Positions 53,672 through 63,043 of a stretch of 64,000 nt of DNA are shown here, piece after piece. The position numbers were made by a program, and so were the translations under genes. Origin of the DNA: Neisseria subflava. GTDB lineage: Bacteria; Pseudomonadota; Gammaproteobacteria; Burkholderiales; Neisseriaceae. The notes under the pieces were generated by a model. The model did no database searches, had not been told where the DNA came from, and was given only the letters and a program-made list of their open reading frames with translations. The DNA is taken from positions 2,356,001 through 2,420,000 of the forward strand of contig NZ_CP073115.1 of the NCBI RefSeq assembly GCF_024205705.1, in the 5' to 3' direction. Every line of letters begins with the position of its first letter. Within the stretch, counting starts at the first letter, position 1.

Positions 53672-55240
53672 TTATTTCACTTTGTCTTTCAATGCACCGT
53701 AGCCGGCTGCGTCCATTTCTTCCAAAGGAATGAATTTCAAACTTGCGCCATTGATGCAATAGCGCAGGCCGCCTTTGTCTTTCGGGCCGTCGGGGAAAAC
53801 GTGTCCTAAGTGTGAGTCGGCGGCGTGGCTGCGCACTTCGGTGCGGCGCATGTTATAGCTGAAATCGTCGTGTTCGGTAACGGCGGAGGCATTAATTGGA
53901 TGGGTAAAGCTCGGCCAGCCGCAGCCGGAATCAAATTTGTCGGCGGAACTGAACAGGGGTTCGCCGCTGACGACGTCCACATAAATGCCGGGTTTGAACA
54001 GATGGTCGTATTCGTGGCTGAAGGCGTATTCGGTCGCGCTTTTTTGGGTAACTTGGTATTGCTCTTCGGTCAGGAGGCGTTTGAGTTCGGCAGCGCTGGG
54101 TTTTTTATACGTTGCCGCGTCGAAGCCTTTGCCTTGCGGAGCGGCTTTGGTTTTGCCCGGCAGCGGTTCGTCGGCTTTGCGGATATCGATGTGGCAGTAG
54201 CCGTTGGGGTTTTTAATCAGATAGTCCTGATGGTATTCCTCGGCGTCGTAGAAGTTTTTCAGCGGCTCGTTTTCGACGACGAGGGGAAGTTTGTATTTTT
54301 GCTGCTCGCGTTTGAGTGCGGCGGCGATGACGGCTTTTTCGGCGGGGTCGGTGTAGTACACGCCACTGCGGTATTGCGTGCCGGTGTCGTTGCCTTGTTT
54401 GTTGAGGCTGGTCGGGTCAACGACGCGGAAATAGTATTGCAGGATGTCGTCTAGGCTGAGTTTGTCGGCATCGTAGGTGACTTTGACGGTCTCGGCATGG
54501 CCCGTATCGCGGTAGGACACGTCTTCGTAGCTTGGGTTTTCCGTTTTGCCGTTGGCGTAGCCGGATACGGCGTCAATCACGCCGTCTATGCGTTGGAAAT
54601 AGGCTTCCAAGCCCCAAAAGCAGCCACCGGCGAGGTAGATGGTGCGCGTATTCATGATTGCTGAATCCTTTTTCTGTGTGTCGGGTTTGTAAAATGTGTT
54701 TTTCAGACGGCCTAAATCGGCATCGGGATCGCGGATTAACGCCAATGCCTGCGCTTCGTTGATGCTGCCTTTGACGATGCGCTGTATGTCGCCGTCTTTA
54801 CCGATTAACGCCCAAGAAGGGTAAACACTGATATTCAGGCTTTGGGCGATGGTGCCGCCGTTGTCGGTAACGACGGGCAGCTTAGGATAGTTCAAACCGG
54901 CATACCATTTTTGAAAATCGCCGTCTTTTTTCTCGTGTAGAAAACCGGGCGAGGCAACGGTAATCAGGTTGGCAGAACCGAATTTTGCATCTTGCGCCCA
55001 TTTTTCGGTTTGTCCCAATTCGGACAAACACAAAGGACACCAACTTGCCCAAAATTTAATCAGGGTGGGTTTGTCTTTTTTCAGAAAAACACTGGCAGGG
55101 CGGTTGTCAGGGGTTTTTAACGAGGATAATGCCTGCGGTACGGTTGCGGCTTCGGTATCCATCATTTTGGATGAACAGGCGCTAAGCGCAAGCAGGCAGC
55201 CGAACTTGGCGCAAAGGGAAAATAATGTGCGGGGATTCAT
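53672..55240 (-). CDS. msrAB: Thioredoxin-MsrA-MsrB fusion (PilB-type methionine sulfoxide reductase)
   Basis: The product has 522 residues with three domains. The N-terminal signal (FGCLLALSAC) suggests export, probably as a lipoprotein. Residues 45-185 are a TlpA/ResA-like thioredoxin domain with WCPLC near 68. Residues 200-355 are MsrA with the catalytic Cys in AGGCFWGLEAYFQ near 206. Residues 375-520 are MsrB with GCGWPSF, HLGHVF and the catalytic Cys in LRYCINGASL near 495. It repairs both stereoisomers of methionine sulfoxide on envelope proteins, with the thioredoxin domain passing reductant. This fusion is a known neisserial protein. Confidence 0.96.
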   Translation of the reverse strand: MNPRTLFSLCAKFGCLLALSACSSKMMDTEAATVPQALSSLKTPDNRPASVFLKKDKPTLIKFWASWCPLCLSELGQTEKWAQDAKFGSANLITVASPGFLHEKKDGDFQKWYAGLNYPKLPVVTDNGGTIAQSLNISVYPSWALIGKDGDIQRIVKGSINEAQALALIRDPDADLGRLKNTFYKPDTQKKDSAIMNTRTIYLAGGCFWGLEAYFQRIDGVIDAVSGYANGKTENPSYEDVSYRDTGHAETVKVTYDADKLSLDDILQYYFRVVDPTSLNKQGNDTGTQYRSGVYYTDPAEKAVIAAALKREQQKYKLPLVVENEPLKNFYDAEEYHQDYLIKNPNGYCHIDIRKADEPLPGKTKAAPQGKGFDAATYKKPSAAELKRLLTEEQYQVTQKSATEYAFSHEYDHLFKPGIYVDVVSGEPLFSSADKFDSGCGWPSFTHPINASAVTEHDDFSYNMRRTEVRSHAADSHLGHVFPDGPKDKGGLRYCINGASLKFIPLEEMDAAGYGALKDKVK

Positions 55241-55385
55241 CTCTATGTTTCCTGTATGGATGGTTTGTCTCGTTAGACGTTGGAAATGCCAAAACCTTAC
55301 AACCTTGATTTTCAGACGACCTTGCCACGTAAAATACGCTACAATACTCCCTATTTCAAGTTTCTAAAATTAAAAGGAAAATTTA

Positions 55386-56918
55386 ATGTTCAGCTTCTTC
55401 CGTCGCAAGAAAAAACAGGAAACTCCGGCTCCTGAGGAGGCTCAAGTTCAGGAAACCGCAGCAAAAGTAGAATCTGAAGTTGCTCAAGTAGTTGAAAATA
55501 TTAAAGAAGATGCCGAATCTTTAGCAGAAAGCGTCAAAGGACATGTTGAATCAGTTGTCGAGTCGGCTGTAGAAACTGTCAGTGAAACCGTCGAGCAGGT
55601 TCGAGAAGCTTTGACCGAAACGCCGTCTGAAACAGTCGAAAAAGTAGAAGAACACGTTGAAGCGGCAAAAGAAGCGGCCGTTGAAACCGTCAGCGAGGCT
55701 GTTGAACAGGTTCGAGAAAGCGTTGCCGAGATGCCGTCTGAAGCGGCTGAGGCTGCTGAAGAAGTTGCGGAACAGGCTGAAGCGGCAAAAGAATCGGCCG
55801 TTGAAACCGTCAGTGAGGCTGTTGAGCAGGTAAAGGAAACTGTTGCCGAAATGCCGTCTGAAGTGGCCGAGGCTGCTGAGGAGGCAGCAGAACAAGCCGA
55901 AGCAGTCAAAGAAGAAGCTGTTGAGGCAGTTAGCGAAGCTGTCGAGCAAGTTCAAGAAGCCGTTGCGGAAACACCGGCTGAAGCCCCTGCTCCGGTAGAA
56001 GAACACAAGCTCAGTTGGGCCGCGCGTTTGAAACAAGGCTTGACCAAATCACGCGACAAAATGGCAAAATCGTTGGCCGGCGTGTTCGGTGGCGGACAAA
56101 TCGACGAGGATTTGTACGAAGAGCTGGAAACCGTGCTGATTACCAGCGATATGGGCATGGAAGCTACCGAATACTTGATGAAAGACGTGCGCGACCGTGT
56201 CAGCCTTAAAGGCCTCAAAGACGGCAACGAATTGCGCGGTGCGCTGAAAGATGCGCTGTACGATTTGATTAAGCCTCTGGAGAAGCCTTTGGTCTTACCG
56301 GAAACCAAGGAGCCTTTCGTGATTATGCTTGCCGGTATCAACGGCGCAGGCAAAACCACATCTATCGGCAAATTGGCCAAATACTTCCAAGCGCAGGGCA
56401 AATCTGTGCTGCTGGCGGCAGGCGATACTTTCCGTGCCGCCGCGCGTGAGCAGCTTCAAGCTTGGGGCGAGCGCAACAATGTAACCGTGATTTCGCAAAC
56501 TACGGGTGATTCCGCTGCCGTTTGCTTCGATGCCGTCCAAGCTGCGAAGGCGCGCGGGATCGACATCGTGCTGGCCGATACTGCCGGCCGCCTGCCGACG
56601 CAGCTTCATTTGATGGAAGAAATCAAAAAAGTGAAACGCGTGCTGCAAAAAGCCATGCCTGATGCGCCACATGAAATCATCGTCGTGCTTGATGCCAACA
56701 TCGGTCAAAACGCCGTCAACCAAGTGAAAGCCTTTGACGAAGCGCTGGGTCTGACCGGCCTTATCGTGACCAAGCTAGACGGTACGGCCAAAGGTGGTAT
56801 CCTTGCCGCCCTTGCCTCCGACCGCCCTGTTCCTGTCCGCTACATCGGCGTAGGTGAAGGTATCGACGATTTGCGTCCGTTTAATGCCAAAGCGTTTGTA
56901 GATGCCCTATTGGATTAA
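55386..56918 (+). CDS. ftsY: Signal recognition particle receptor FtsY
   Basis: FtsY is the membrane-associated SRP receptor GTPase for cotranslational insertion. The product has 510 residues. Residues 1-205 form a long, very acidic A domain with 40-residue repeats. The NG domain follows: four-helix N part (EDLYEELETVLITSDMG near 240), P-loop GINGAGKTTSIGKLAKYF near 318, DTFRAAAREQL near 345, DTAGR near 396 and TKLDGTAKGG near 462, the last binding guanine. AAAAGGAAA precedes the start. Confidence 0.97.
   Translation: MFSFFRRKKKQETPAPEEAQVQETAAKVESEVAQVVENIKEDAESLAESVKGHVESVVESAVETVSETVEQVREALTETPSETVEKVEEHVEAAKEAAVETVSEAVEQVRESVAEMPSEAAEAAEEVAEQAEAAKESAVETVSEAVEQVKETVAEMPSEVAEAAEEAAEQAEAVKEEAVEAVSEAVEQVQEAVAETPAEAPAPVEEHKLSWAARLKQGLTKSRDKMAKSLAGVFGGGQIDEDLYEELETVLITSDMGMEATEYLMKDVRDRVSLKGLKDGNELRGALKDALYDLIKPLEKPLVLPETKEPFVIMLAGINGAGKTTSIGKLAKYFQAQGKSVLLAAGDTFRAAAREQLQAWGERNNVTVISQTTGDSAAVCFDAVQAAKARGIDIVLADTAGRLPTQLHLMEEIKKVKRVLQKAMPDAPHEIIVVLDANIGQNAVNQVKAFDEALGLTGLIVTKLDGTAKGGILAALASDRPVPVRYIGVGEGIDDLRPFNAKAFVDALLD
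55569..55985 (+). repeat. Acidic 40-residue repeats in the FtsY A domain
   Basis: Units starting near 55569, 55680, 55800 and 55920 share VETVSEAVEQVxExVAExPSE. The period is 120 bases for the last two steps and 111 for the first. The copies have diverged by point changes, unlike the adhesin array. Confidence 0.8.
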
Positions 56919-57017
56919 ACAGACAGGTTGAGGTTTGTCAACGCAATTTGCGGGGGATTTTTGAGTTGTATTTTGAATGACTCTGCATTCGGTTGATACC
57001 AGCCAAACAAGCTGTTA

Positions 57018-57060
57018 AAAAGGCCGTCTGAAACCCAAAATCAGGTTTCAGATGGCCTTT
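57018..57060. terminator. DUS-pair terminator between ftsY and ispA
   Basis: AAAGGCCGTCTGAAACC pairs with GGTTTCAGATGGCCTTT (one mismatch), between convergent genes. Confidence 0.78.
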
Positions 57061-57074
57061 ATTGATTTGCAGGT

Positions 57075-57971
57075 TTAGTTTTTCCGTGCGGTAACAAACT
57101 CAGCCAGTTGGCGCAGGCGCAGGGCTTTGTCGCCGAATGGCTCGATCAGGGCAACGGCTTCTGCAATCAGCGTTTCTGCGTAAGTGCGCGCGGCGTGTAG
57201 GCCCATCAGTTTGACGTAGGTCGGTTTGTCGTTGTCCGAGTCTTTGCCGGCGGTTTTGCCCAAGGTAGCGGTATCGGCTTCGCAGTCCAATACATCGTCG
57301 ATCACTTGGAAAGCCAAGCCTAATTTGGCGGCGTAGTGATCTAAGGTTTGGATTTGCGCCGGTGTTAAGTCTGGGCAGGAAAGTGCGCCTAAGGCCACGG
57401 CCGCGCGGATGAGTGCGCCGGTTTTGAGGCTGTGCATCTGTTCCAATTCGGCCTGATTCATGGCTTTGCCGACATTGGCAAGGTCGATGGCTTGTCCGCC
57501 CGCCATGCCGAGGCTGCCGGATGCCTGGGCCAGCGTGGACAACATGGCAAGCTGGCGTTCGGCAGGCAGGCCTGTCGGACGGCTCAGTACATCAAAGGCT
57601 TGGGTTTGCAGCGCATCGCCGACCAAAAGGGCGGTTGCTTCATCGTATTGCACATGGCAGGTCGGTTTGCCGCGGCGCAGGCTGTCGTTGTCCATCGCCG
57701 GCATATCGTCGTGAACCAGCGAATAGACGTGTACCATTTCGATGGCCGCCATCGCCTGCTCGACAGCATTTTGGTTTGCTTCGCCCAATTCGGATGCGGC
57801 AAGCACCAAGAGCGGGCGCAGCCGTTTGCCGCCGCCGAGGGTAACGTAACGCATGGCTTCGTGCAGCGTGTGCGGCACTTGGCTTTCAGACGGCAAGAAA
57901 TTCGCCAGCAGCAATTCGGTTTGCGCTTGGGCTTTTTGCTGCCATGTTTTGAGTTCATTCGCCGGGTTCAA
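57075..57971 (-). CDS. ispA: Farnesyl diphosphate synthase (short-chain polyprenyl synthase)
   Basis: IspA condenses IPP with DMAPP and GPP to farnesyl diphosphate for undecaprenyl, quinone and heme O synthesis. The product has 298 residues. The first Asp-rich motif is LVHDDMPAMDNDSLRRGKPT near 88, the second is FQVIDDVLDCEAD near 225; GGGKRLRPLL near 47 binds IPP. Its ATG lies 17 bases inside the 3' end of xseB, so the two are translationally coupled. Confidence 0.95.
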   Translation of the reverse strand: MNPANELKTWQQKAQAQTELLLANFLPSESQVPHTLHEAMRYVTLGGGKRLRPLLVLAASELGEANQNAVEQAMAAIEMVHVYSLVHDDMPAMDNDSLRRGKPTCHVQYDEATALLVGDALQTQAFDVLSRPTGLPAERQLAMLSTLAQASGSLGMAGGQAIDLANVGKAMNQAELEQMHSLKTGALIRAAVALGALSCPDLTPAQIQTLDHYAAKLGLAFQVIDDVLDCEADTATLGKTAGKDSDNDKPTYVKLMGLHAARTYAETLIAEAVALIEPFGDKALRLRQLAEFVTARKN

Positions 57972-58182
57972 GGTTCAACTCCTTCAGTTCGCCGGCATCT
58001 AAGACTTGCAGTTTCTGCTCGACTTCCGCCAATTTGGTTTGGCAGTATCTGACCAATTCGTTGCCTTCCTGATAGGCGGCCAAAGCGTCTTCCAGCGGCA
58101 TTTCGCTGCTTTGCATGGCCTGGGTCAGGGTTTCGAGGCGGGATAAGGCTTCTTCAAAGGATTTTGGGGCGTTTTTTTTCAT
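57955..58182 (-). CDS. xseB: Exodeoxyribonuclease VII small subunit
   Basis: XseB is the small subunit that coats the catalytic XseA of exonuclease VII. The product has 75 residues from ATG at 58182 (MKKNAPKSFEEALSRLETL), the usual start; an upstream in-frame start adds 28 atypical residues. The helical-hairpin signature LEDALAAYQEGNELVRYCQTKL is present. It overlaps ispA by 17 bases, a common pairing. Confidence 0.94.
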   Translation of the reverse strand: MKKNAPKSFEEALSRLETLTQAMQSSEMPLEDALAAYQEGNELVRYCQTKLAEVEQKLQVLDAGELKELNLEPGE

Positions 58183-58232
58183 GGTTTGAAATGATGGGCA
58201 GAAAAGGGGAATTGTAGCATTTTTAGATGATG

Positions 58233-58300
58233 AAGGCCGTCTGAACAGGGATGAAAACGAAATCAAAGATTTCTGTTTCTTCGTTCAGACGGCCTTTTTT
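58233..58300 (-). terminator. DUS-pair terminator after the RNB gene
   Basis: AAGGCCGTCTGAAC pairs with GTTCAGACGGCCTT across a long loop. Confidence 0.6.
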
Positions 58301-58318
58301 TCAAACGAAATAACGTTA

Positions 58319-60175
58319 TCAGCCCGGTAAAACGGCTTTTTGATAGTTGAGCGCGATAAACTGCTTCTCGGCATCCAATTCAGTGATTTTGAACAATGCC
58401 TGCGATTTGGGCAGCGCGTCAAACGGAATACCGGTCGCGCGCGTTACCAGCGGCAGGCCTTCAATGCGGACGAGGTCTTCTTTGAGGATGGTGGCCGTCA
58501 GCTCGCTGGTGCCTTGCTGTTGCAGATAGACGAGGCTCCAGTAGGCTTCCATCTGACGTTGGAAGTCGGCGTAGGCTGTATAGGCGGCATCAAAGTCGCG
58601 CAGCGCGGCGAAAAGCTCGGCATCGCTGTTTTGATACAGCGGCTCGGCAGAATTGTCGATCAGGCTGATCAGCTGCTTTTGGTTGATGTAGTCGGCGGCG
58701 CGGCGCAGCGGCGAGGTAAACCAGCCGTAATGCTGCACGCCCATGCCGATGTGCGGCTCGGATTTGGTGCTTATGCGCACTTTGCCTGCCGGTTGGACGC
58801 GGAAAAGGCCGGGCAGCTCGTTTTCATCCAGCATTTGCGCCCAAGTGCTGTTAGCAAGAATCATCATCTCGCTGACCAGCGTATCGATGGGCGAACCGCG
58901 TTCGCGACGGACGACGGATACGTTGCCTTCCTCATCCAATTCGATGCTGTAATCGTATTGCGGCGCACGGTCGGGTTCGTATTTGCCGCGTGCTTTTTGT
59001 AAGGCGATAGCAAATTGATAGAACCAAATCAGGTCTTGATGGTGGGCAAACATCATTTCGCCTGCTTCGTCCAAGCCGGTTTCGGTATTGAAATGCGGCT
59101 CGATGGTTTGAATGCGCAGGTTTTCGGCAATGTTGACCGCTTCGATTTTGCAGGTCGGCTCGCCGACGTTGAATTCGCCGTCCACATCGAAATAAATGCT
59201 GACGGCAGGACGGTACGCGCCTACATCAAGGCTGAACGCGGCAATCCAGTTTTCGGGCAACATGGTGATTTTGCCGCCGGGGAAATAAACCGTGCTCAAG
59301 CGTTCCATGATGTTTTTTTCCATTTTGTCGCCTTGTTTAATGGCAAGCGACGGCGCGGCGATGTGGATGCCGACGCGTTTCATGCCATTGCCCAAGTCGG
59401 TCAGGCTTAAAGCGTCGTCCACTTCGGTGGTTGATTCGTCGTCAATGGAAAAGGCGGTAACATCAGCCTTGGGCAAGTCGGGCATTTCAGGAAGCGGAAG
59501 GTCGGGGAAGCCTGTTCCTTTTGGGAAGTATTTGATTTCAAACCCGTCTTGCAGGTATTGGGGAATCGACGTAATGCCGCCCGTTTTTTTCGCCAGTTCG
59601 TAGGCGGAGATTTTCAGCTCGTCGGCAGCTTTGGTAAAGGCTTTGTAGGTCAGCGACTGCTTGTCGGGTGCGTGTAAGATGGTTTTCAAATCCGCCGCGA
59701 TTTCAGACGGCATCTCGCCGCGTTTCAAGGCTTCTGCCCAAGCGTCGATTTGCGCGTCTTGCTGTTTTTTGCGTTCGATGGCGGCAAGCGCTTGTTTTAA
59801 AGTTTCTTCGGGCGCGGCTTTGAACACGCCTTTGGCTTTTTTGTAGAAATACATCGGCGCGGCGTACAGCGCAATCAAAGTCGCCGCCAGCTCGGTTTTG
59901 GTCGGCGCATGGCCGTAATATTCTTCGGCGATGGCTTCGGCGGTAAATTCCTCTTCGCCGCATACTTCCCACAATAAATCGGTGTCGATGTCCGCCGCCT
60001 GCGCCTGCGCGTTCTCCAAAAATGCCGCCATATCGCCGTCAAACTCGGCAAAGACATTGTTTGCCTTCACTTTGGTGCGCTTGCCGTGTTGGGTATCGAC
60101 TTGGTAGGTGGCGTCGTTTTTTTGGACGATGGAGGCAACTTTGAATTGGCCGGACTCTTCGTAAAAGATATTCAT
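58319..60175 (-). CDS. RNase II/RNase R family exoribonuclease (RNB domain)
   Basis: The product has 618 residues. The RNB catalytic signature is AFSIDDESTTEVDDALSL near 242, with the metal-binding Asp residues, followed by RVGIHIAAPSLAI, STVYFPGGKITMLPENW and ERGSPIDTLVSEMMILAN. The segment YGWFTSPLRRAADYINQKQL near 495 is the RNA-handling RNB tail. The N-terminal 200 residues are not a standard cold-shock pair, and the C-terminus is too short for a typical S1 domain plus basic tail, so it is an RNase II-like 3'-5' exonuclease of a neisserial/betaproteobacterial subtype. Confidence 0.88.
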   Translation of the reverse strand: MNIFYEESGQFKVASIVQKNDATYQVDTQHGKRTKVKANNVFAEFDGDMAAFLENAQAQAADIDTDLLWEVCGEEEFTAEAIAEEYYGHAPTKTELAATLIALYAAPMYFYKKAKGVFKAAPEETLKQALAAIERKKQQDAQIDAWAEALKRGEMPSEIAADLKTILHAPDKQSLTYKAFTKAADELKISAYELAKKTGGITSIPQYLQDGFEIKYFPKGTGFPDLPLPEMPDLPKADVTAFSIDDESTTEVDDALSLTDLGNGMKRVGIHIAAPSLAIKQGDKMEKNIMERLSTVYFPGGKITMLPENWIAAFSLDVGAYRPAVSIYFDVDGEFNVGEPTCKIEAVNIAENLRIQTIEPHFNTETGLDEAGEMMFAHHQDLIWFYQFAIALQKARGKYEPDRAPQYDYSIELDEEGNVSVVRRERGSPIDTLVSEMMILANSTWAQMLDENELPGLFRVQPAGKVRISTKSEPHIGMGVQHYGWFTSPLRRAADYINQKQLISLIDNSAEPLYQNSDAELFAALRDFDAAYTAYADFQRQMEAYWSLVYLQQQGTSELTATILKEDLVRIEGLPLVTRATGIPFDALPKSQALFKITELDAEKQFIALNYQKAVLPG

Positions 60176-60233
60176 TTTTTTAGGATTTTATAATTTGTAG
60201 GAAACGCGTGATTTTAGCAGATTTGCACAAGAA

Positions 60234-60266
60234 AGGCCGTCTGAAAAACATACTTTCAGACGGCCT
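60234..60266 (-). terminator. DUS-pair terminator after the patatin gene
   Basis: AGGCCGTCTGAAA pairs with TTTCAGACGGCCT across a seven-base loop. Confidence 0.75.
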
Positions 60267-60283
60267 GTTCAAACGGCGGATGA

Positions 60284-61204
60284 TTAATACTGATATGCCG
60301 CCAGTTTGCGTTTGATTTCAGGCAGGGCGGCGCGTGCGGCCTGTTCGCCCAATTGGATGGCGCGTTGTTTTTGGTCGAAACCGCCAACCGAACCCAGCTC
60401 CAAAACCTGCGGTTTGATGACCACATTGGCTTGTCCCAATTCTTGGCGCAACGCAGTTTGGCTCATTACGTTGAAGGTTTGGTCAAGATAGGAGAACATG
60501 CCTTGGCTGACGTTTTTGGCCGGACGGGCGGAAATATCGACGGCAATGATGAAGTTTGCGCCCAATTTTTTCGCCGCGCTGACCGGTACGGGTTGCGACA
60601 GGCCGCCGTCTACATATTTGCGGCTGCCGATAACGACAGGTTGAAACACGTTCGGAATCGAAGCAGAAGCGCGGACTGCTTGTCCGGCATTGCCTACGTT
60701 GAACACCACCGGTTTGCCACTTTCAAAATCGGTCGCAACAGCGGCAAATTTGATGGGGAACTGCTGCATCGGGCGGTTGCCAACTTTGCGGTTGATGTAG
60801 TTTTGCAGTTTTTCGCCTTTGATGAAGCCGCTGGTGGACAAGGTCAAATCCACTAAATCGGTTTTACCCAAAATTTCCGCTTCCAATTCGAGGCGGTCGG
60901 GCGACATTCCCGAAGCGTACATACTGCCGACAATCGAGCCGGCGGATGTACCGGTAACGATTTTGATCGGGATATTGTTTTCTTTCAAAACCTTAATAAT
61001 GCCGATATGGGCAAAACCTTTGGATGCGCCGCCGCCCAAAGCCAGCGCAACCGTGGCTTTCGGTTTGGGTGCAGTATGAGAAACCGTATTTTGACCCTGC
61101 GTAGAAGGTTTGGATTGCGGCGCGTTGCCGCTCGGACAGGCAGCCAATACCAAGACGGACGAAGCGGCTAAAAACGTTTTGAATGTGGAAAAAAGTTTAT
61201 TCAT
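60284..61204 (-). CDS. Patatin-like phospholipase lipoprotein
   Basis: The product has 306 residues with a lipoprotein signal (SSVLVLAAC, lipidated Cys23). The patatin domain begins with the oxyanion loop ALALGGGASKGFAHIG near 54; the nucleophile is in GTSAG near 85 and the catalytic Asp in VDGGLSQPVPV near 198, giving the Ser-Asp dyad. It resembles the RssA/YlbK group. It probably acts on acyl lipids at the envelope; the substrate is unknown. Confidence 0.9.
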   Translation of the reverse strand: MNKLFSTFKTFLAASSVLVLAACPSGNAPQSKPSTQGQNTVSHTAPKPKATVALALGGGASKGFAHIGIIKVLKENNIPIKIVTGTSAGSIVGSMYASGMSPDRLELEAEILGKTDLVDLTLSTSGFIKGEKLQNYINRKVGNRPMQQFPIKFAAVATDFESGKPVVFNVGNAGQAVRASASIPNVFQPVVIGSRKYVDGGLSQPVPVSAAKKLGANFIIAVDISARPAKNVSQGMFSYLDQTFNVMSQTALRQELGQANVVIKPQVLELGSVGGFDQKQRAIQLGEQAARAALPEIKRKLAAYQY

Positions 61205-61259
61205 GTTCAGACAGCCTTTAATATGTCGAAGGGGTTATTTTACTCTGAAATTAAGTCGA

Positions 61260-61292
61260 AAGGCCGTCTGAAATTAGGATTCAGACGGCCTT
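61260..61292 (-). terminator. DUS-pair terminator after the yebE-like gene
   Basis: AAGGCCGTCTGAA pairs with TTCAGACGGCCTT across a seven-base loop. Confidence 0.78.
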
Positions 61293-61303
61293 TTAAATCT
61301 AGC

Positions 61304-61921
61304 TTAAGCCAATTCGAGCTGTTTTTCCAAACTTTCGACCAGTTGGTCGTCCAAATTCAAAGCTTGGGACAAACGGCTCAGGAACACGATTTCCTTGCGC
61401 GACAAGTCCGCGCAGACCAATCGGGCCGCCAGATAAGTTTCGGCTGCTAAAGCCTCGTCGCTGCCGACAGAAGCGGCAATTTGCTCGATGGAGGCCGGTT
61501 GCGCATATTCCGCCTGCAACCATGCCGCCGTTTCCGCATCGCTGCCGCTTTCACGCTCAATGGCCGCGCGTTCCGCATCGTCAATCAGGCCGTCTGAAGC
61601 CGCCGCCGCAATCATTGTTTGCAAAATTACACGGCTGTGGTTTTCACCAATCAGGCCGGCAGGTTGGAACGCACTTTGCGGCAATTCGTCCTGTTGGCGG
61701 TTTTGTTTCCAGTTTTGATAGCCTTTATAAGCCAGAAAACCCAAAGCGGCGACTGAGCCGGCCTTGACCAGCTTCTTCGCGTTTTTCTTTTTCAACAGCA
61801 TCGATGCCAAAGCACCCGTCAACGCGCCGCCGCCGAAAGAATTAAGCGGGCTGTCCGCCACCGCTTTGCCGCCTTTTTGAGCCGCACCCAAAACCTGATT
61901 GAGTAACTGACTGAAATCCAT
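61304..61921 (-). CDS. yebE: DUF533/TerB-like membrane protein (YebE family)
   Basis: The product has 205 residues from ATG at 61921 with AGGAGA upstream; a longer frame to 62143 reads through unrelated sequence and overlaps rsgA. The N-terminus (MDFSQLLNQVLGAAQKGG) and a Gly-rich hydrophobic stretch (GGALTGALASMLL, then VAALGFLAYKGYQNW) match DUF533. The C-terminal half is a TerB-like helical domain (MIAAAASDGLIDDAERAAIE, with acidic residues that could bind metal). The function is unknown; it is envelope-stress-linked in E. coli. Confidence 0.85.
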   Translation of the reverse strand: MDFSQLLNQVLGAAQKGGKAVADSPLNSFGGGALTGALASMLLKKKNAKKLVKAGSVAALGFLAYKGYQNWKQNRQQDELPQSAFQPAGLIGENHSRVILQTMIAAAASDGLIDDAERAAIERESGSDAETAAWLQAEYAQPASIEQIAASVGSDEALAAETYLAARLVCADLSRKEIVFLSRLSQALNLDDQLVESLEKQLELA

Positions 61922-62071
61922 AAAAAATCTCCTGAAAACAAATACATTGCAAATATAGGGCAGAAACACCAAAAAACCAAGCCAAAGAAAGTTAAAAGGT
62001 GCAAACAAGTTTTCAGACGGCCATAGCCGACTTTCGGTACAATCACACCATTCCAAACAATAAATCCCATC

Positions 62072-62935
62072 ATGACCGATACCGCCCAAATCATTACCAG
62101 CTATGGCCGCCGTTATATCGTCCGCACCCCGACGGCCAAACATATGACGCCACCACCCGCAAAAAACGCGTCGATTTCGCCTGCGGCGACCAAGTCCGCA
62201 TCAGCCCCATCAACGGTGAACAAGTCGTGATCGAAGACTACCTCCCGCGCGAAAGCCTGCTCTACCGCCAAGACGCGTGGAAAACCAAACTGATTGCCGC
62301 CAATGTTACCCAACTGCTTATCGTAACCGCCGCCAGCCCCTCACCCAGTGAAGCCCTGTTGCAACGCGCCCTCCTCGCAGCCGAAGCGGCCGGCATTAAC
62401 GCCGTCATCGTCCTCAACAAAGCCGACCTCCCCGAAACCGCCCAATGGCGCGAGAAACTCAAATTCTACGAAACCCTTGGCTACCCGTGGTCGAAACCAA
62501 CGCATTGGAAAACGCCGACATCCTGCGTCCCATTTTAGAAGGGCAAACCAACATCCTGCTCGGACAAAGCGGCATGGGCAAGTCCACCCTGACCAACGCC
62601 CTACTCGGCAACCAAGCCGCCCGAACCGGTGACATTTCCACCGCGCTCGACTCCGGCAAACACACCACCACCCACGCCCAACTGTACGATTTAAACGCAG
62701 AAACCCGACTCATCGATTCCCCCGGCCTGCAAGAATTCGGCCTGCACCATCTCCAAGCCGCCGATTTATTGCAATACTTCCCGACCTGCGCCACCTTATC
62801 GGCCAATGCCGTTTCCACAACTGCACCCACCGCGCCGAACCCGGCTGCGCCGTCAAAGCCGCTGTCGAATCAGGCGAAGCCAAACCCGAGCGCATCGAAT
62901 TTCTGCAACGTGTTACCGATGAATTGTTGAGATAA
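62072..62935 (+). pseudogene. rsgA: Ribosome small-subunit GTPase RsgA, three frameshifts
   Basis: RsgA is a circularly permuted GTPase that checks late 30S maturation. Coding similarity is unbroken across 62072-62935 but moves through the frames: TDTAQIITSYGRRYIVRTP, then DGQTYDATTRKKRVDFACGD, LLIVTAASPSPSEALLQRAL and VLNKADLPE. ETNALENADILRPILEG, GQSGMGKSTLTNALLG (P-loop) and DSPGLQEFGLHH follow, and last the zinc motif region CRFHNCTHRAEPGC. Each shift is the loss of one C in a C run before G (62127-62130, 62484-62486, 62780-62782). Restoring one C at each gives an intact protein of about 288 residues ending at TAA 62933-62935. Sequencing error is more likely than decay. Confidence 0.85.
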
Positions 62936-62965
62936 AGTTTGAGTGGAAATAAGCGTTTGGATAAA

Positions 62966-63001
62966 TAAAAAGGCCATCTGAAAGTTTCAGACGGCCTTTT
63001 T
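62966..63001. terminator. Bidirectional DUS-pair terminator after rsgA
   Basis: AAAAAGGCCATCTGAAA pairs with TTTCAGACGGCCTTTTT (one mismatch), with T runs, between convergent genes. Confidence 0.83.
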
Positions 63002-63043
63002 TTAAAGAATAACCAAATTTACCTTTCAACCGGCACTGCTACC

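Noticed and set aside
61922..62143. N-terminal extension of the yebE-like gene
   Set aside because: The ATG at 61921 has AGGAGA and matches the family start; the extension is unlike the family and overlaps the rsgA start.
62445..62930. A separate gene encoding the GTPase half of RsgA
   Set aside because: The putative start lies inside continuous RsgA similarity in another frame; it is an effect of the frameshifts.
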